Source: Pseudomonas phenolilytica
Lineage (GTDB): Bacteria; Pseudomonadota; Gammaproteobacteria; Pseudomonadales; Pseudomonadaceae
NCBI RefSeq assembly: GCF_021432765.1
Contig: NZ_CP058908.1
Location: 2,248,001 to 2,312,000, forward strand
Length of the DNA stretch: 64,000 bases
Direction of reading: 5' to 3'
In this document: in pieces, positions 1 to 10,900 of the stretch
How the letters are laid out: every line of letters begins with the position of its first letter
Position numbering within the stretch: the first letter of the stretch is position 1
Notes under the pieces: generated by a model
Databases searched by the model: none
What the model was told of the DNA's origin: nothing
What the model saw: only the letters and a program-made list of their open reading frames with translations
Made by a program: the position numbers and the translations under genes

Positions 1-142
1 TCGCCCAGGCGGGCAGCGCGGCGACCGTGGCGAGCAGTGCGAACGCGCCGGCGCGCAGGTGCCACGGCCGGCCGGAGGGGCGCACGCCGGTCCTTGGCAG
101 GGCATTGCACGGGATAGCGTTGGGGCTCCATCTGACGCGCAT
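1..142 (-). CDS. Exported protein, N-terminal fragment (possibly a TonB-dependent receptor)
   Basis: Only the first 47 codons lie in the window; the gene continues off the left edge. The ATG at 142 (minus strand) follows a strong AAAGGAG ribosome-binding site with 5 nt spacing. The translation is a long basic leader followed by a hydrophobic stretch (FALLATVAALPAWA), which looks like a signal peptide with an AxA-type cleavage site near residue 47. It is divergent from the siderophore operon and shares its Fur-type control region. An outer-membrane siderophore receptor or another iron-regulated exported protein is therefore plausible. No mature domain is visible, so the function is inferred from position only. 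Confidence 0.5.
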   Translation of the reverse strand, partial: MRVRWSPNAIPCNALPRTGVRPSGRPWHLRAGAFALLATVAALPAWA

Positions 143-270
143 TTCGACTCCTTTGGCGATCGAATGTCGTCGTTTCGATGCCGGTTGATTGCCGAAGTTC
201 GCGCCCGATCGCGCGCTTTGTACTGGCATTTTGGCATGCATATCGATTCAAAAAATTCACTCGAAATAAT

Positions 271-299
271 TTGACGCACCTGATCGGCGTGGCTAGATT
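271..299 (+). promoter_or_regulatory. Predicted sigma70 promoter of the siderophore operon
   Basis: TTGACG at 271-276 and TAGATT at 294-299 are separated by exactly 17 nt. A start near 306 would place the Fur-like site directly downstream and leave a leader of about 50 nt before the isochorismate synthase gene. This is a sequence match only. Confidence 0.5.
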
Positions 300-312
300 C
301 GTCGCCTTCTAT

Positions 313-331
313 GCAAATGATAATAATTCTG
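313..331. promoter_or_regulatory. Fur box
   Basis: GCAAATGATAATAATTCTG matches the 19-bp Fur consensus at 14 positions by my count. It sits just after the predicted promoter and about 25 nt upstream of the isochorismate synthase start, where bound Fur-Fe2+ would block transcription. It may also influence the divergent gene that starts at 142. Iron-repressed expression of a catecholate siderophore operon is the expected behaviour. Confidence 0.8.
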
Positions 332-356
332 ATTAAGAATGGCTAAGGAGGTCGCG

Positions 357-1529
357 GTGAACGCATGGGCTCAGGCAGTACTCTCTGGCGCCCGCCAGAG
401 CCGTATCTTTGACCCTGGTTTCCGGTTTTATTCGCCGACTGGCGGAGTCGAGGCGAGCGGCTGTTTCGCTTCGCTGACCCTGCCCTGCGGCGACGATGGA
501 CAGGCGCTCGAGCGCAGCATGCAGCAGGCATTCGACGATGCGCGTCGGGCCGGGCTGAGCAATCCCGCGGTAGTCGGGGTGATTCCCTTCGACAAGGCGC
601 AGCCATCGCGACTCTTCGTGCCGCTGCATCTGGCGTTCCTGCCGCCCAGCGCGCCGCCCACCGCGATCTGCGGATTGCCCTGCGGCGCGGCGCGCAGCTG
701 CATCGAGCAGCCGGGGCGCGCTGGCTTCTGCGATGCGGTCAATCAGGCACTGGATCTGCTGCGTGAAGGCCGCATCGACAAGGCCGTGCTGTCGCGTCTG
801 CTGCAACTCGAATTCGACGAACCGCCCTGCGCGCAGACGATCTTCCAGGGCCTGCGCCAGCAGAACCCCGAGGCCTACCACTTCGCGGTCGATCTGCCCG
901 GCGAGGGCGTGCTGATCGGCGCCAGTCCGGAGTTGCTGCTGCGCAAGCACGGGCGTGCGTTCAGCACCAATCCGCTGGCGGGCTCGGCGAAGCGTTCGCC
1001 CGACCCGCTGACCGATGCGGAGGCCGCGCGTGCACTGCTCGATTCGGCCAAGGACCAGCACGAGCACCGGCTGGTCATCAACGATCTCGAACGCCAGCTG
1101 CGCCCGCTGTGCTGCACGTTGAACGTCCCGCCGGCGCCGACGCTGCTCAAGACCGCCAGGCTCTGGCACCTGTCGACCCGGATCGACGGCGAGCTGAACG
1201 AGGAGTTATCGGCTTTGCAACTGGCCTGCCGGCTGCACCCGACGCCCGCGCTGTGCGGTTTTCCCACCGCTGCCGCCAAGCAGGTGATCGCCGAGCTGGA
1301 GCCATTCGACCGTGGCGTGTTCGGCGGCATCGTCGGTTGGTGCGATGCCGCCGGCAACGGCGAATGGGCGGTGGTGATCCGTTGCGGGATCATCCAGCAG
1401 ACCCGCGTACGTCTGTTCGCCGGCGCCGGTCTGGTCAGCGCGTCCTGCCCGGACGCGGAGTGGCGCGAAACCGGCACCAAGCTCGGCACCATGCTCGCCG
1501 CCTTCGGCCTCGACAAGGAGGCCGTGTGA
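357..1529 (+). CDS. amoC: Isochorismate synthase (siderophore, AmoC/EntC/DhbC type)
   Basis: It converts chorismate to isochorismate, the first committed step toward 2,3-dihydroxybenzoate, in the cytoplasm. The 390-aa product matches the EntC family in length (about 391 aa). It carries the chorismate-binding fold signatures, including [10 protein letters not shown], the NPLAGSAKR loop, [11 protein letters not shown], and the C-terminal FGGIVGW and RLFAGAGLV segments. I chose the GTG at 357 because TAAGGAGG at 344-351 lies 5 nt before it. The in-frame ATG at 339 overlaps that ribosome-binding site and has none of its own. It is the first gene of the operon, directly under the Fur box, and overlaps the next gene by 4 nt (GTGA), suggesting translational coupling. 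Confidence 0.93.
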   Translation: MNAWAQAVLSGARQSRIFDPGFRFYSPTGGVEASGCFASLTLPCGDDGQALERSMQQAFDDARRAGLSNPAVVGVIPFDKAQPSRLFVPLHLAFLPPSAPPTAICGLPCGAARSCIEQPGRAGFCDAVNQALDLLREGRIDKAVLSRLLQLEFDEPPCAQTIFQGLRQQNPEAYHFAVDLPGEGVLIGASPELLLRKHGRAFSTNPLAGSAKRSPDPLTDAEAARALLDSAKDQHEHRLVINDLERQLRPLCCTLNVPPAPTLLKTARLWHLSTRIDGELNEELSALQLACRLHPTPALCGFPTAAAKQVIAELEPFDRGVFGGIVGWCDAAGNGEWAVVIRCGIIQQTRVRLFAGAGLVSASCPDAEWRETGTKLGTMLAAFGLDKEAV

Positions 1530-3151
1530 GCCTGATTCCGTTCACCCGCTGGCCGGACGCATTCGCCGAGCGCTACCGCCAGGCCGGCTACTGGCTGGGC
1601 AAGCCGCTCAGCCACATGCTCGCGGTTCAGGCTGAAACGCAGCCCGAGGCCATCGCGGTGGTCTGCGGCGAGCGCGAGCTGAGCTACGCCGAGCTGGATG
1701 CATTGTCCACCAACCTGGCCCAGCGGCTGGCCAATCACGGCCTCGGGCCGGGCGACCGGGCGCTGGTGCAGCTGGGCAACCAGGCCGAGCTGTACATCGT
1801 GTTCTTCGCGCTGCTCAAGGCCGGGATTGCGCCAGTCAACGCACTGTTCAGCCACAGCCGGCTGGAACTGCGCGCCTATGCCGAGCAGATCCGTCCGCGC
1901 CTGCTGATCGCCAGCCGTTTGCATCCACTGTTCCACAACGACGACCTGTTTCTCGCCGAGCTGCAGCAGCTGGCCGGCATCGACACCGCCTTGCTGCATG
2001 CCGACGGTCTGGCGCAGCGCAGCCTGGCGGCCTGGCTGCAACCGGTGGCCGCCGCGTGCGACTTTGCGCCGACGCCCGCCGACGAGGTGGCGTTCTTCCA
2101 GCTATCCGGCGGCAGCACCGGCACGCCGAAGCTGATCCCCCGAACCCACGACGACTACTACTACAGCGTGCGGCGCAGCGTCGAACTGTGCGGTTTCGAC
2201 CGCGATACCCGTTACCTCTGCGCACTGCCGGCCGCGCACAACTTCCCGCTCAGCTCGCCCGGCGCGCTGGGCGTCTTCGTCGCCGGTGGCCGCGTGGTGC
2301 TCGCGGCCGATCCCGGACCGGCGAGCTGTTTTGCGCTGATCGCCGCGCAGCAGGTCAATGTCGCCGCGCTGGTGCCGCCGGCGCTGTCGCTGTGGCTGCA
2401 GGCGGCGCCCGGGCACGAGGCGGAGCTGGCCTCGCTGCGGTTGCTGCAGGTCGGCGGCGCGCGACTGCCGGAAGCGCAGGCGCGGCGCATCCCGGCGGTG
2501 CTCGGCTGTCGTCTGCAGCAGGTCTTCGGCATGGCCGAGGGACTGGTCAACTACACGCGTCTGGACGATGACGACGAGCACGTCTACCTGACCCAAGGCC
2601 GGCCGATGAGCCCGGACGACGAGGTCAGGGTGGTCGACCGCGACGGGCGTCCGGTCGCGCCGGGGCAGGTCGGCGCGCTGCTGACTCGCGGGCCTTACAC
2701 CATCCGCGGCTATTTCCAGAGCCCGGAACACAACGCCCAGGCCTTCGATGCCGAGGGTTTCTACCGCTCCGGCGATCTCGTGCAGCTGCGCGCGGACGGC
2801 TACCTGGTGGTGGTCGGACGCATCAAGGACCAGATCAACCGCGGCGGCGAAAAGATCGCCGCCGAGGAAGTGGAAAACCTGCTGATGGCGCATCCGGCCG
2901 TCACCCACGCCGCGCTGGTTTCCATGCCGGACCCGAGCATGGGTGAGAAGAGCTGCGCGTTCATCGTCAGCCGCGACCCGACGCTCAAGGGCGTCGCCCT
3001 GCGCAAGTACCTGCGTGGCCTCGGGCTCGCCGACTACAAGCTGCCGGACCGCATCGAGCAGGTCGCGGCGCTGCCCATGACGGCGGTGGGCAAGGTCGAC
3101 AAGACCCGCCTGCGCCGCCGTCTCGCCGAACAACTGACCGTTACTGAATAA
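1526..3151 (+). CDS. amoE: 2,3-dihydroxybenzoate-AMP ligase (AmoE/EntE/DhbE)
   Basis: This stand-alone adenylation enzyme activates 2,3-dihydroxybenzoate with ATP and loads it on the aryl carrier domain of the next protein. The product is 541 aa (EntE is about 536). It shows the A3 phosphate loop ([10 protein letters not shown]), the aryl-acid signature [11 protein letters not shown] whose Asn binds the DHB carboxylate side, the hinge [14 protein letters not shown], and the catalytic lysine region [10 protein letters not shown] at the C-terminus. The GTG start at 1526 has AAGGAGG 4 nt upstream and overlaps the amoC stop. The reading frame is open far upstream inside amoC, but only this start matches family length. 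Confidence 0.93.
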   Translation: MSLIPFTRWPDAFAERYRQAGYWLGKPLSHMLAVQAETQPEAIAVVCGERELSYAELDALSTNLAQRLANHGLGPGDRALVQLGNQAELYIVFFALLKAGIAPVNALFSHSRLELRAYAEQIRPRLLIASRLHPLFHNDDLFLAELQQLAGIDTALLHADGLAQRSLAAWLQPVAAACDFAPTPADEVAFFQLSGGSTGTPKLIPRTHDDYYYSVRRSVELCGFDRDTRYLCALPAAHNFPLSSPGALGVFVAGGRVVLAADPGPASCFALIAAQQVNVAALVPPALSLWLQAAPGHEAELASLRLLQVGGARLPEAQARRIPAVLGCRLQQVFGMAEGLVNYTRLDDDDEHVYLTQGRPMSPDDEVRVVDRDGRPVAPGQVGALLTRGPYTIRGYFQSPEHNAQAFDAEGFYRSGDLVQLRADGYLVVVGRIKDQINRGGEKIAAEEVENLLMAHPAVTHAALVSMPDPSMGEKSCAFIVSRDPTLKGVALRKYLRGLGLADYKLPDRIEQVAALPMTAVGKVDKTRLRRRLAEQLTVTE

Positions 3152-3162
3152 GGACTTCGCTC

Positions 3163-4035
3163 ATGACGATCCCCACGCTCACGCCCTACAACCTGCCCAG
3201 CGAATGGGCGGTGAACAAGGTCCAGTGGCCGGTCGACCCCGCGCGCGCGGTGCTGCTGATCCATGACATGCAGGACTATTTCTGCGATTTCTGGGGCGAG
3301 GGCAGCGCCTTCGTCGCCGCGCTGGTCGAGCGTCTGGCCGCCGTGCGCGCGCACTGCAAGGCGCTCGGCATCCCGGTGGTCTACACCGCGCAACCGGGGC
3401 AGCAGGCCAACGCCGAGCGGGCGCTGCTCAACGATATGTGGGGCCCCGGCATCACCCAGTATCCGGCGCGTCAGGGCATCGTCGCCGGCCTGGCGCCGGC
3501 GGCGGACGACACCGTGCTGGTCAAATGGCGTTACAGCGCCTTCCAGCGTTCGCCGCTGGAACACATGCTGCGCGAGCTGGGCCGTGATCAGCTGATCATC
3601 GGGGGCATCTACGGCCACATCGGCTGCCTGATGACCGCCTGCGACGCCTTCATGCGCGACATCCAGCCGTTCCTGCTGGCCGATGGCATTGCCGACTTCA
3701 CTCAGGCCGACCACCAGATGGCGCTGAACTACGTCGCCACGCGCTGCGGGCGGGTGATCGAATGCCGCGAGGTGCTCGGGCTGGGGCATGCAGCAGGTCT
3801 GAGGCTGACCCGCGAGGCGCTGCAGGCACGCCTGCTGGCGATGCTCGATGAGATCGACGAGCCGTTCGACCCGGACGAGAACCTGCTCGACTACGGCCTG
3901 GATTCGATCCAGGTGATGTCGCTGCTCAGCGAGTGGCGCGAGCAGGGGCTGGAACTGAGCTTCACCGATCTGGCGAAGACGCCGACGCTCAACGGCTGGT
4001 GGGCGCAGATCCAGCAGCACGGAGGTGCCGCATGA
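3163..4035 (+). CDS. amoB: Isochorismatase with C-terminal aryl carrier domain (AmoB/EntB)
   Basis: This bifunctional protein has 290 aa. The N-terminal isochorismatase domain (about residues 15-205) hydrolyses isochorismate to 2,3-dihydro-2,3-dihydroxybenzoate. Family features are LLIHDMQDYF, VKWRYSAF and GGIYGHIGCL. The C-terminal aryl carrier protein domain (about 212-288) holds the phosphopantetheine serine in LLDYGLDSIQVMSLL, to which AmoE attaches DHB. It sits 11 nt after amoE and overlaps the NRPS gene amoF by 4 nt (ATGA). It is the chain-starting carrier for the assembly line. No phosphopantetheinyl transferase gene is visible in this window, so activation must come from elsewhere. 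Confidence 0.94.
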   Translation: MTIPTLTPYNLPSEWAVNKVQWPVDPARAVLLIHDMQDYFCDFWGEGSAFVAALVERLAAVRAHCKALGIPVVYTAQPGQQANAERALLNDMWGPGITQYPARQGIVAGLAPAADDTVLVKWRYSAFQRSPLEHMLRELGRDQLIIGGIYGHIGCLMTACDAFMRDIQPFLLADGIADFTQADHQMALNYVATRCGRVIECREVLGLGHAAGLRLTREALQARLLAMLDEIDEPFDPDENLLDYGLDSIQVMSLLSEWREQGLELSFTDLAKTPTLNGWWAQIQQHGGAA

Positions 4036-7000
4036 GGCCGCTGGGCAATGCGCAGCAGGGCCTGTGGTACGGCTACCTGCTCAACGAAGACCGCGCCATG
4101 TTCAACACCGCCGAGTGCATCGCCTTCGCCGGCAAGGTGCAGGCGCCGCTGCTGATCGCTGCCGTGCAGCAGGCGGTAGGCGAGTGCGAGGCGCTCAGCG
4201 GGCTATATGTGATCGACGGCGAGACGGTGCTCTTCGAGCCCGGTGAACTGCCGCTGACGGTGACGCAATTGGAGGTGCCGGCGTTTGCCGACGCCGAAAG
4301 CTGGGTACGCGATTGGGCGCAGGCCGACATCCGCCAGCCGTTCGACCTGGAGCGCGAACTGGCCTGCCGCTTCGTCCTGCTGCGGGCGGCGGGGCAGGAT
4401 TTTCTCTACAGCTGCGTGCACCACATCGCCCTCGACGGCTACGGCACCAACCTGTTGTACCAGCGCATCGCCGAGCTCTACGGCGCCGCTGTGCGCGGCG
4501 AACCGGCTCCGGCCTGCGGCTTCGGCCGTTATGCCGATGTACTCGCCGAGGACGCCGAGCGCGATGCACAAAACAAGACCGCCGCCGCGCGCGGCTACTG
4601 GCTGGAGACCTTCTCGCGGCTGCCGGCGCCGGTCAGCTTCAGCGAGCGCAGCGCGCCGATCTCGGCGAACTTCGTGCGGCACGGCGCGCGCTTTCCGGCA
4701 CCGCTGTGGCAGCTGCTGAGCGCCACCGCCGAGGCCCACGGCATCGGCTGGGCCGATCTGCTGCTGGCCGCGCTCAGCGCGCAGCTGCGCCAGGTCAGCG
4801 GCAGCGATGCCCAGGTGTTCGGCCTGATGGTGATGAATCGCATCGGCTCGGCTTCGTTCAACGTGCCGTGCATGCAGATGAACATCGCGCCGCTGTGCCT
4901 GCAGGCCGATGGCGAGGCCAGTCTGATCGCCACTGCGAAGGCCATCGGCAAGCTGCGCCGCGCCAGCCGCAAGCACCAGCATTACCGCTATGAAGCGCTG
5001 CGCCGCGACCTCGGCCGCGTCGGCGGCGAGCAGCGGCTGTTCGGCCCGCTGATCAACATCATGCCGTTCGACCGCCCGCTGGCCTACGGCGAGCTGGCGG
5101 CGCGCACGCTCAACCTCAGCGCCGGGCCGGTGGAGGACCTGACCCTGGAGGTACAGGTCGGCGCCGATGGCATCCCGCAACTGGACTACGACGCCAACCC
5201 GGCGTGCTACAGCGCCGAGCATCTGCGGGCATTGCAGGAGGAGCTATTCGAGCTGCTGCGCCGTTGGCTGGCGGCACCGCAGATGCCGCGCGACCTGATC
5301 CTCGAGGCCTGGATGGCCGACTACCGATTTCACCAGCGCCTCAGCGCGCCGGCCGCGGAACAGGCTCAGCTGGGCGAGGTGACCAGCGTGCTGGCGGCGA
5401 TCCGCGCGCACGCCGAGCGCCAGCCGGAGCGCATCGCCCTGTGTCAGGGCGAGCGCCGGCTGAACTACGCCGCGTTGCTGGCACGCGCCGAGGAGATCGC
5501 CGCGGCGCTGGCGGAGCAGGGCGTGCAGCCCGGGGAGCGGATCGGCGTGATGCTCGCCCGCTCGCCCGAGGCGATCCTTGCGCAGCTCGGCGTGCTGTTG
5601 GCAGGCGCCGTCTACGTGCCGCTGGATGCCGAGCAGCCGGCCGAACGGCAGACACTGATCTGCGCCAGCGCAGAACTGGCGCTGGTGATCACCGAAGCGG
5701 CCTACCGCCATCGCCTGGCCGACAGCTACGCCGGACCGATCCAGCTGCTCGGCCAGCTCGCCACCTGTGAACGCCGGCATGCGCCGCGCAGCGGCGAGGC
5801 GGCGGCCTATCTGATGTTCACCTCCGGCTCCACCGGCACGCCGAAGGGCGTGGAGATCAGCCATCGCGCGCTGGATCATTTCAGCGCGGCGGCGCGGCTG
5901 CGCTACGGCGTGACGGCGGACGACCGCATGCTGCAGTTCGCGCCGTTCAACTTCGATGCGAGCATCGAGGAAGTCTTCGTCAGCCTCAGTGCCGGCGCGA
6001 CCCTGGTGCTGCGCACCGATGCGCTGCTGCAGTCGATCGACACCTTCGTCGATGGAATCGAGGCGCAGGCGATCAGCATCGTCGACCTGCCGACCGCGTT
6101 CTGGAACGAGTGGGTGGTGGCGCTGCGCAGCGGCCAGACGCGGATTCCAGCCGGGTTGAAGACAGTGATCATCGGCGGCGAGGCGGTATTTCCCGAACAG
6201 CTCGCCGCCTGGCAGCGGGTGGCCGGACCGCAGCTGCGGCTGATCAACACCTACGGGCCGACCGAGGCCACGGTGGTCGCCAGCAGCTGCGACCTGCAGA
6301 CGGTCGATGCCAGCGCCGAACGCCTGCCCATCGGGCTGCCGCTGGCGACCGTGCAGGCGCTGGTGCTCGAACGCGGCGAGCGCCCGGCCGCCGAGGGCGA
6401 GCTGGTGCTGTGCGGCGCGCAGCTGGCCAACGGCTATCTCAACAGCGCGTCCGCGGCCTTCGCCCGCCTGCGCATCGGTGCGCACGAGGAGACCGTCTAC
6501 CGCACCGGCGACCGCGTGCGTCGCGTCGATGGCCAGCTGGTCTACCTCGGCCGGCTGGACAACGAATTCAAGATCAGCGGCTACCGCATCCAGCCCGGCG
6601 AGGTGGAGGCGCGCCTGCTGGCGCTGAACGGCGTCGACGAGGCCTGCGTGCTCGGCCTGGAGCTGGGCGGCGGACTGCGCCGGCTGGTGGCCTTCGTCGC
6701 TGGCCCCTGTGACGACCTGCGGGCGATTCGCCGCGCGCTGGGTCAGGTATTGCCCGCAGCGATGGTGCCCACCGATTACCGCCACTATCGCGCGCTGCCG
6801 CGCACCGGCAGCAACAAGCTCGACCGCAAGCGCCTGCAGGCCGAGTACCTACAGGACGCGACCATCCAGGCACTGGACGATGCCACCCAGCAGCGGGTCA
6901 GCGCCATCTGGCAGCAGATCCTCGGCGTCGGCGGCATCCAGGCGCAGGACAACTTCTTCGAACTTGGTGGCCAGTCGTTGCAGACCATCCAGATCGTCAA

Positions 7001-7133
7001 CCGCCTGGCCGCCGAGTTCGGCACCGCGGTGAAGGTCTCGGATGTGTTCGACAACCCCTGTCTGGCGGATTTCTGCCGCTTCCTCGACAGCCGTCTGCGG
7101 CAGGGGCAAGCGCAGGTGGAACGGGTCTGGTGA
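4032..7133 (+). CDS. amoF: NRPS module C-A-PCP, predicted lysine-activating (AmoF-like)
   Basis: This is a 1033-aa nonribosomal peptide synthetase with one module. The condensation domain covers about residues 1-430, with active motif HHIALDG at 130-136. The adenylation domain covers about 470-935: A3 LMFTSGSTGTPKG at 594-606, A5 NTYGPTE from 739, and the A10 lysine at 929. The peptidyl carrier has Ser982 in LGGQSLQ. Aligning by hand to GrsA-Phe gives the binding code DAEDIGTVVK. Glu at position 239 and Asp at 278 make an acidic pocket suited to a basic amino acid, most likely lysine. The condensation domain would join DHB from AmoB to it. There is no thioesterase. The ATG at 4032 overlaps the amoB stop; an upstream extension of the frame to 3933 lies inside amoB and is not used. 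Confidence 0.9.
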   Translation: MRPLGNAQQGLWYGYLLNEDRAMFNTAECIAFAGKVQAPLLIAAVQQAVGECEALSGLYVIDGETVLFEPGELPLTVTQLEVPAFADAESWVRDWAQADIRQPFDLERELACRFVLLRAAGQDFLYSCVHHIALDGYGTNLLYQRIAELYGAAVRGEPAPACGFGRYADVLAEDAERDAQNKTAAARGYWLETFSRLPAPVSFSERSAPISANFVRHGARFPAPLWQLLSATAEAHGIGWADLLLAALSAQLRQVSGSDAQVFGLMVMNRIGSASFNVPCMQMNIAPLCLQADGEASLIATAKAIGKLRRASRKHQHYRYEALRRDLGRVGGEQRLFGPLINIMPFDRPLAYGELAARTLNLSAGPVEDLTLEVQVGADGIPQLDYDANPACYSAEHLRALQEELFELLRRWLAAPQMPRDLILEAWMADYRFHQRLSAPAAEQAQLGEVTSVLAAIRAHAERQPERIALCQGERRLNYAALLARAEEIAAALAEQGVQPGERIGVMLARSPEAILAQLGVLLAGAVYVPLDAEQPAERQTLICASAELALVITEAAYRHRLADSYAGPIQLLGQLATCERRHAPRSGEAAAYLMFTSGSTGTPKGVEISHRALDHFSAAARLRYGVTADDRMLQFAPFNFDASIEEVFVSLSAGATLVLRTDALLQSIDTFVDGIEAQAISIVDLPTAFWNEWVVALRSGQTRIPAGLKTVIIGGEAVFPEQLAAWQRVAGPQLRLINTYGPTEATVVASSCDLQTVDASAERLPIGLPLATVQALVLERGERPAAEGELVLCGAQLANGYLNSASAAFARLRIGAHEETVYRTGDRVRRVDGQLVYLGRLDNEFKISGYRIQPGEVEARLLALNGVDEACVLGLELGGGLRRLVAFVAGPCDDLRAIRRALGQVLPAAMVPTDYRHYRALPRTGSNKLDRKRLQAEYLQDATIQALDDATQQRVSAIWQQILGVGGIQAQDNFFELGGQSLQTIQIVNRLAAEFGTAVKVSDVFDNPCLADFCRFLDSRLRQGQAQVERVW

Positions 7134-7143
7134 GGACATGCAG

Positions 7144-7902
7144 ATGACACAACAGATGGATTTTCACGGGCGGCGCATCTGGGTCACCGGCGCCGGCCAG
7201 GGCATCGGCCGCGCGGTGGCCGAGGGCTTTGCCCGGCTCGGCGGTGAAGTGGTGGGGCTGGATCGGGCGTTCCCGGAATGCGACTACGGCTATCGCACCC
7301 ATGTGCTCGATGTGGGTGATGCCGCCGCGGTGCGTCAGGCCTGCGCCGAGTTGCTGGCGCCGGGGCAGGGCATCGACGTGCTCGCCAGCGTCGCCGGCAT
7401 CCTGCGCCTGGGTGCGATCGAGGCGCTGAGCCTGGCCGACTGGGACGATTCGCTGCGGGTCAATGTTTCCGGCGCTTTCTACCTGCTGCGCGAGCTGTTG
7501 CCGCGTTTCCGCGCGCAAGGCCGTGGCGCGGTGGTGGCGGTGAGCAGCAACGCGACCCGGGTGCCGCGCATGCAGATGGCCGCCTATGCGGCGTCCAAGG
7601 CGGCGCTGACCAGCCTGATCCGCACCGCCGGGCTGGAGCTGGCGACCTGCGGCGTGCGCTGCAACCTGGTGTCGCCGGGCTCCACCGACACCGCCATGCA
7701 GCGCGGCATGTGGGCCGACGACAACGGCCGCGCGCGGACCATCGCCGGCCTGCCCGAGCAGTTCAAGCTCGGCATCCCGCTGCAGAAGATCGCCACACCC
7801 GAGGAGGTGGCCAACACCGTGCTGTTCCTCGCCTCGGACCTGGCCAGCCATATCACCCTGCAGGACATCGTCGTCGACGGCGGTGCCACCCTGGCAGCCT
7901 GA
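7144..7902 (+). CDS. amoA: 2,3-dihydro-2,3-dihydroxybenzoate dehydrogenase (AmoA/EntA)
   Basis: This short-chain dehydrogenase of 252 aa oxidises 2,3-dihydro-DHB to 2,3-dihydroxybenzoate with NAD+. The N-terminal nucleotide-binding motif is TGAGQGIG. The catalytic tetrad region includes the serine in VAVSSNATRVP and the Tyr-Lys pair in YAASK. The C-terminus has the FLASDLASHITLQDIVVDGG signature typical of EntA. I prefer the ATG at 7144, 7 nt after GAGGA, over the ATG at 7138, which is too close to the ribosome-binding site. It completes the DHB pathway together with amoC and amoB, and is placed between the two NRPS genes as in Aeromonas. Confidence 0.93.
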   Translation: MTQQMDFHGRRIWVTGAGQGIGRAVAEGFARLGGEVVGLDRAFPECDYGYRTHVLDVGDAAAVRQACAELLAPGQGIDVLASVAGILRLGAIEALSLADWDDSLRVNVSGAFYLLRELLPRFRAQGRGAVVAVSSNATRVPRMQMAAYAASKAALTSLIRTAGLELATCGVRCNLVSPGSTDTAMQRGMWADDNGRARTIAGLPEQFKLGIPLQKIATPEEVANTVLFLASDLASHITLQDIVVDGGATLAA

Positions 7903-7912
7903 GAGGTAGCAG

Positions 7913-10900
7913 ATGCACGACAACATCATCGGCCTGCTCCGGCAGCTCGCCGGACAGGGCGTACACCTGGCGCTCAATGCCGAGGACCAGCTGGTCTCGC
8001 AGTCGAGCAGGGAGGCGCTGACGCCCGAGCTGGGTCAGCTGATCCGCACCCATCGCGACGCCATCGTCCGCTGCCTGCGCGCGCGCCAGGCATTCGACGC
8101 GCCCATCGAGCCGACCCACGCCGAGGTTGGCCCGCTGTCCTCGTCGCAGAGCGGGCTGTGGTTCATCGAGCAGTACCAGGAGCATTCGCACCTGTACAAC
8201 ATGCCAGTGTTCTTCCGCCTCAGCGGCGAGCTGGACGTGGCCGCGCTGGAATTCGCCTTCGACGCCCTGGTGCAGCGCCACGCCAGCCTGCGCACGCGCT
8301 TTGTGCGCAACGCCGAGGGCAAGGGCGAGCAGCAGATCGTCGCCCATCGCGGCTTCGCCCTGGTCCACGAAGACTTCACCGGACTGGAGGAATCGGCCCG
8401 CGAGGCACGGGTGGCCGAACGGGTGCGCGAGGAAATCGAGCGGCCGTTCGATCTCGCCAACGGCGAGCTGACCCGCGTACACCTGCTGCGCCTGGGCGCG
8501 CGCGAGCACGTGCTGCTGATCAACCAGCACCACATCATTTCCGATGGCTGGTCGGTGAAGAACATGTTCGCCGACCTCAAGACCGCCTTTCTCGCCTACC
8601 AGAATCGCCAGCCGCTGGACTGGGGCGAGCCGCCGCTGACCTTCATCGACTACGCGCACTGGTTCAACTCGCCGCTGTTTCGCGACTACCACGCCGAGTA
8701 CAAGCCGTTCTGGGTCGAGCGCCTGGCCGGCATCCCCGAGGTGCACAGCCTGCCGCTGGACCGGCCGCGCCCGGCACAGCAGACCAGTGGCGGCGCGCTG
8801 GTGTTCTCGACGATCGACAACGGCCTGTGGGCGCGCTTCAAGCAGCTCTGCCAGCGCCACAGCGCTTCGCCGTTCATCGGCCTGCACGCGCTGTTCGCCC
8901 TGCTGCTGGCGCGCCACAGCGGCGAGCGCGACATCGTCGTCGGCACCCCGCTGGCCTACCGCGAACGCCCGGACATCGAGGCGCTGGTGGGCTTCTTCGT
9001 CAACACTCTGGTGCTGCGCACGCAGCTGCCCGAGCAGCAATCGTTCAGCGACTACCTGCGCCAGTGCCGGCAGGACGATCTGGAAGCCTTCGACCACCAG
9101 CTGTACCGCTTCGAGGCACTTGGCGAGGCGCTGGGCATGGACCGCCATACGGCGATCAACCCGATCTTCCAGATCATGCTGGTGTACCAGGCGCGGGTCG
9201 ATTTCAACGACCTGATCCCCGGTTGCGCGGCGGTGGAGGAAACCTCGCCGGCGCTGCCGGCCAAGACCGATATCTCGGTGAAGGTCACCGAGCTGATGGA
9301 TGCGGTGCGGGTCGATTGGCTGTACGCCACCGCGCTGTTCGAGCGCAGTACCGTCGAGGGGTACGCCAGCCGCCTGCTGCGGCTGTTGCAGGCGGTGGTC
9401 GCCGACCCCGAGCAGGACATCTGGCAACTGCCACTGCTCGATGACGAACTGCTGCGCGCCACCGGCGAGCGGTTGGCGGCGCTGCCGGCGGGCTACCCGC
9501 ACGGGCTGACGCCGTTGTCGCTGTTCGAGGACTGGACGCGCCGCCAGCCGCAGGCCGTGGCGCTGCATGAAGGCGCAGGCCACATCAGCTACGCCGAGCT
9601 GGATGCGCGGGCCAACCGCCTCGCGCACTGGCTGCAGGCCGAGGGCTGCCAGCCAGGGGCGCTGGTCGGCGTGCTGGCGCGACGCGAGAACGCCTTCGCC
9701 GTCGCCGCGCTCGCGGTATGGAAGGCCGGCTGCGCCTACGTGCCGCTGGACCCGGATTACCCGGCCGAGCGCATCGCGCATATCGTCAGCGACGCCGGGC
9801 TTGACCTGCTGCTCGGTGCCGGCGCAGCGCCGTTCGCGCTGGGCGAGCTGCGCTGGGTCGACCTGCACGACCCCGAGCTGGGCGCGCAACTGGATGCCCG
9901 GTCGCCCACGGCGCCGCCGCGCAGTGACGCGCCGCAGCAGCTGGCGCAGGTGATCTACACCTCGGGTTCCACCGGCCTGCCCAAGGGCGTGATGATCGAG
10001 CACGGCGCGCTGGCCAACCTGCTGCTGGACCACGGCCGCCGTCTGGCCATCGGCCCGGGCGACCGCATGCTCGCCTGCATGTCGCTGTCCTTCGACGCCG
10101 GCAACATGTGTGCGCTGCTGCCGCTGAGCCACGGCGCCTGCCTGCGCTGGGCCGACCCCGGCGAAGGCCTGCTGGATGAGATCGAGCGCACGCACACCAC
10201 CCACATGATCTTCGCCACCGCGCTGCTGGCGACCCTGCCGGCGCGGCCGCTGCCATCGATGAAGGCGGTGGGCTTCGGCGGCGAGGCCTGTCCGCCGATG
10301 CTGGCCGAGCGCTGGGGCCGGCAGTTCCGTCTGATCGACATGTATGGCCCGACCGAAGCCACCGTCACCGCGCTGACCAAGCTCATCGAGCCCGACGCGA
10401 CGCCGAGCATCGGTCGGCCCATCGACGGCATGCAGGCGCTGGTGCTCGACGCGCATGGCCGGCTCTGTCCGGTCGGCGTACCGGGCGAGCTGTGCCTGGC
10501 CGGGCTGGGTCTGGCGCGCGGCTACCTGAACCAGCCGCAGCGCACCGCCGCGGTGTTCCGCGAGCATGAGATCGCCGGCGTGACGGTGCGGCTGTATCAC
10601 ACCGGCGACCGCGCGCGGCTGCTGGCCAACGGCGACTACCAGTACCTCGGGCGCATCGACGAGCAGCTCAAGCTGCGCGGCTATCGCATCGAACCCGGCG
10701 AGATCGAGGCGCAGCTCTCCATCAGCTGCCCGGCGCTGCAACAGGTCAAGGTCATCGTCGCCCGCCAGGGTCAGCGCCAGGCGCTGGTGGCCTACGCCTC
10801 GGTCAAGGCGGGTGAAGCCATGCCAGACGCCGACGCCATCCTGCAGGACGTGGCGCGGCGCCTGCCGGAATACATGCTGCCGGTGCGGCTGATCCTGCTC

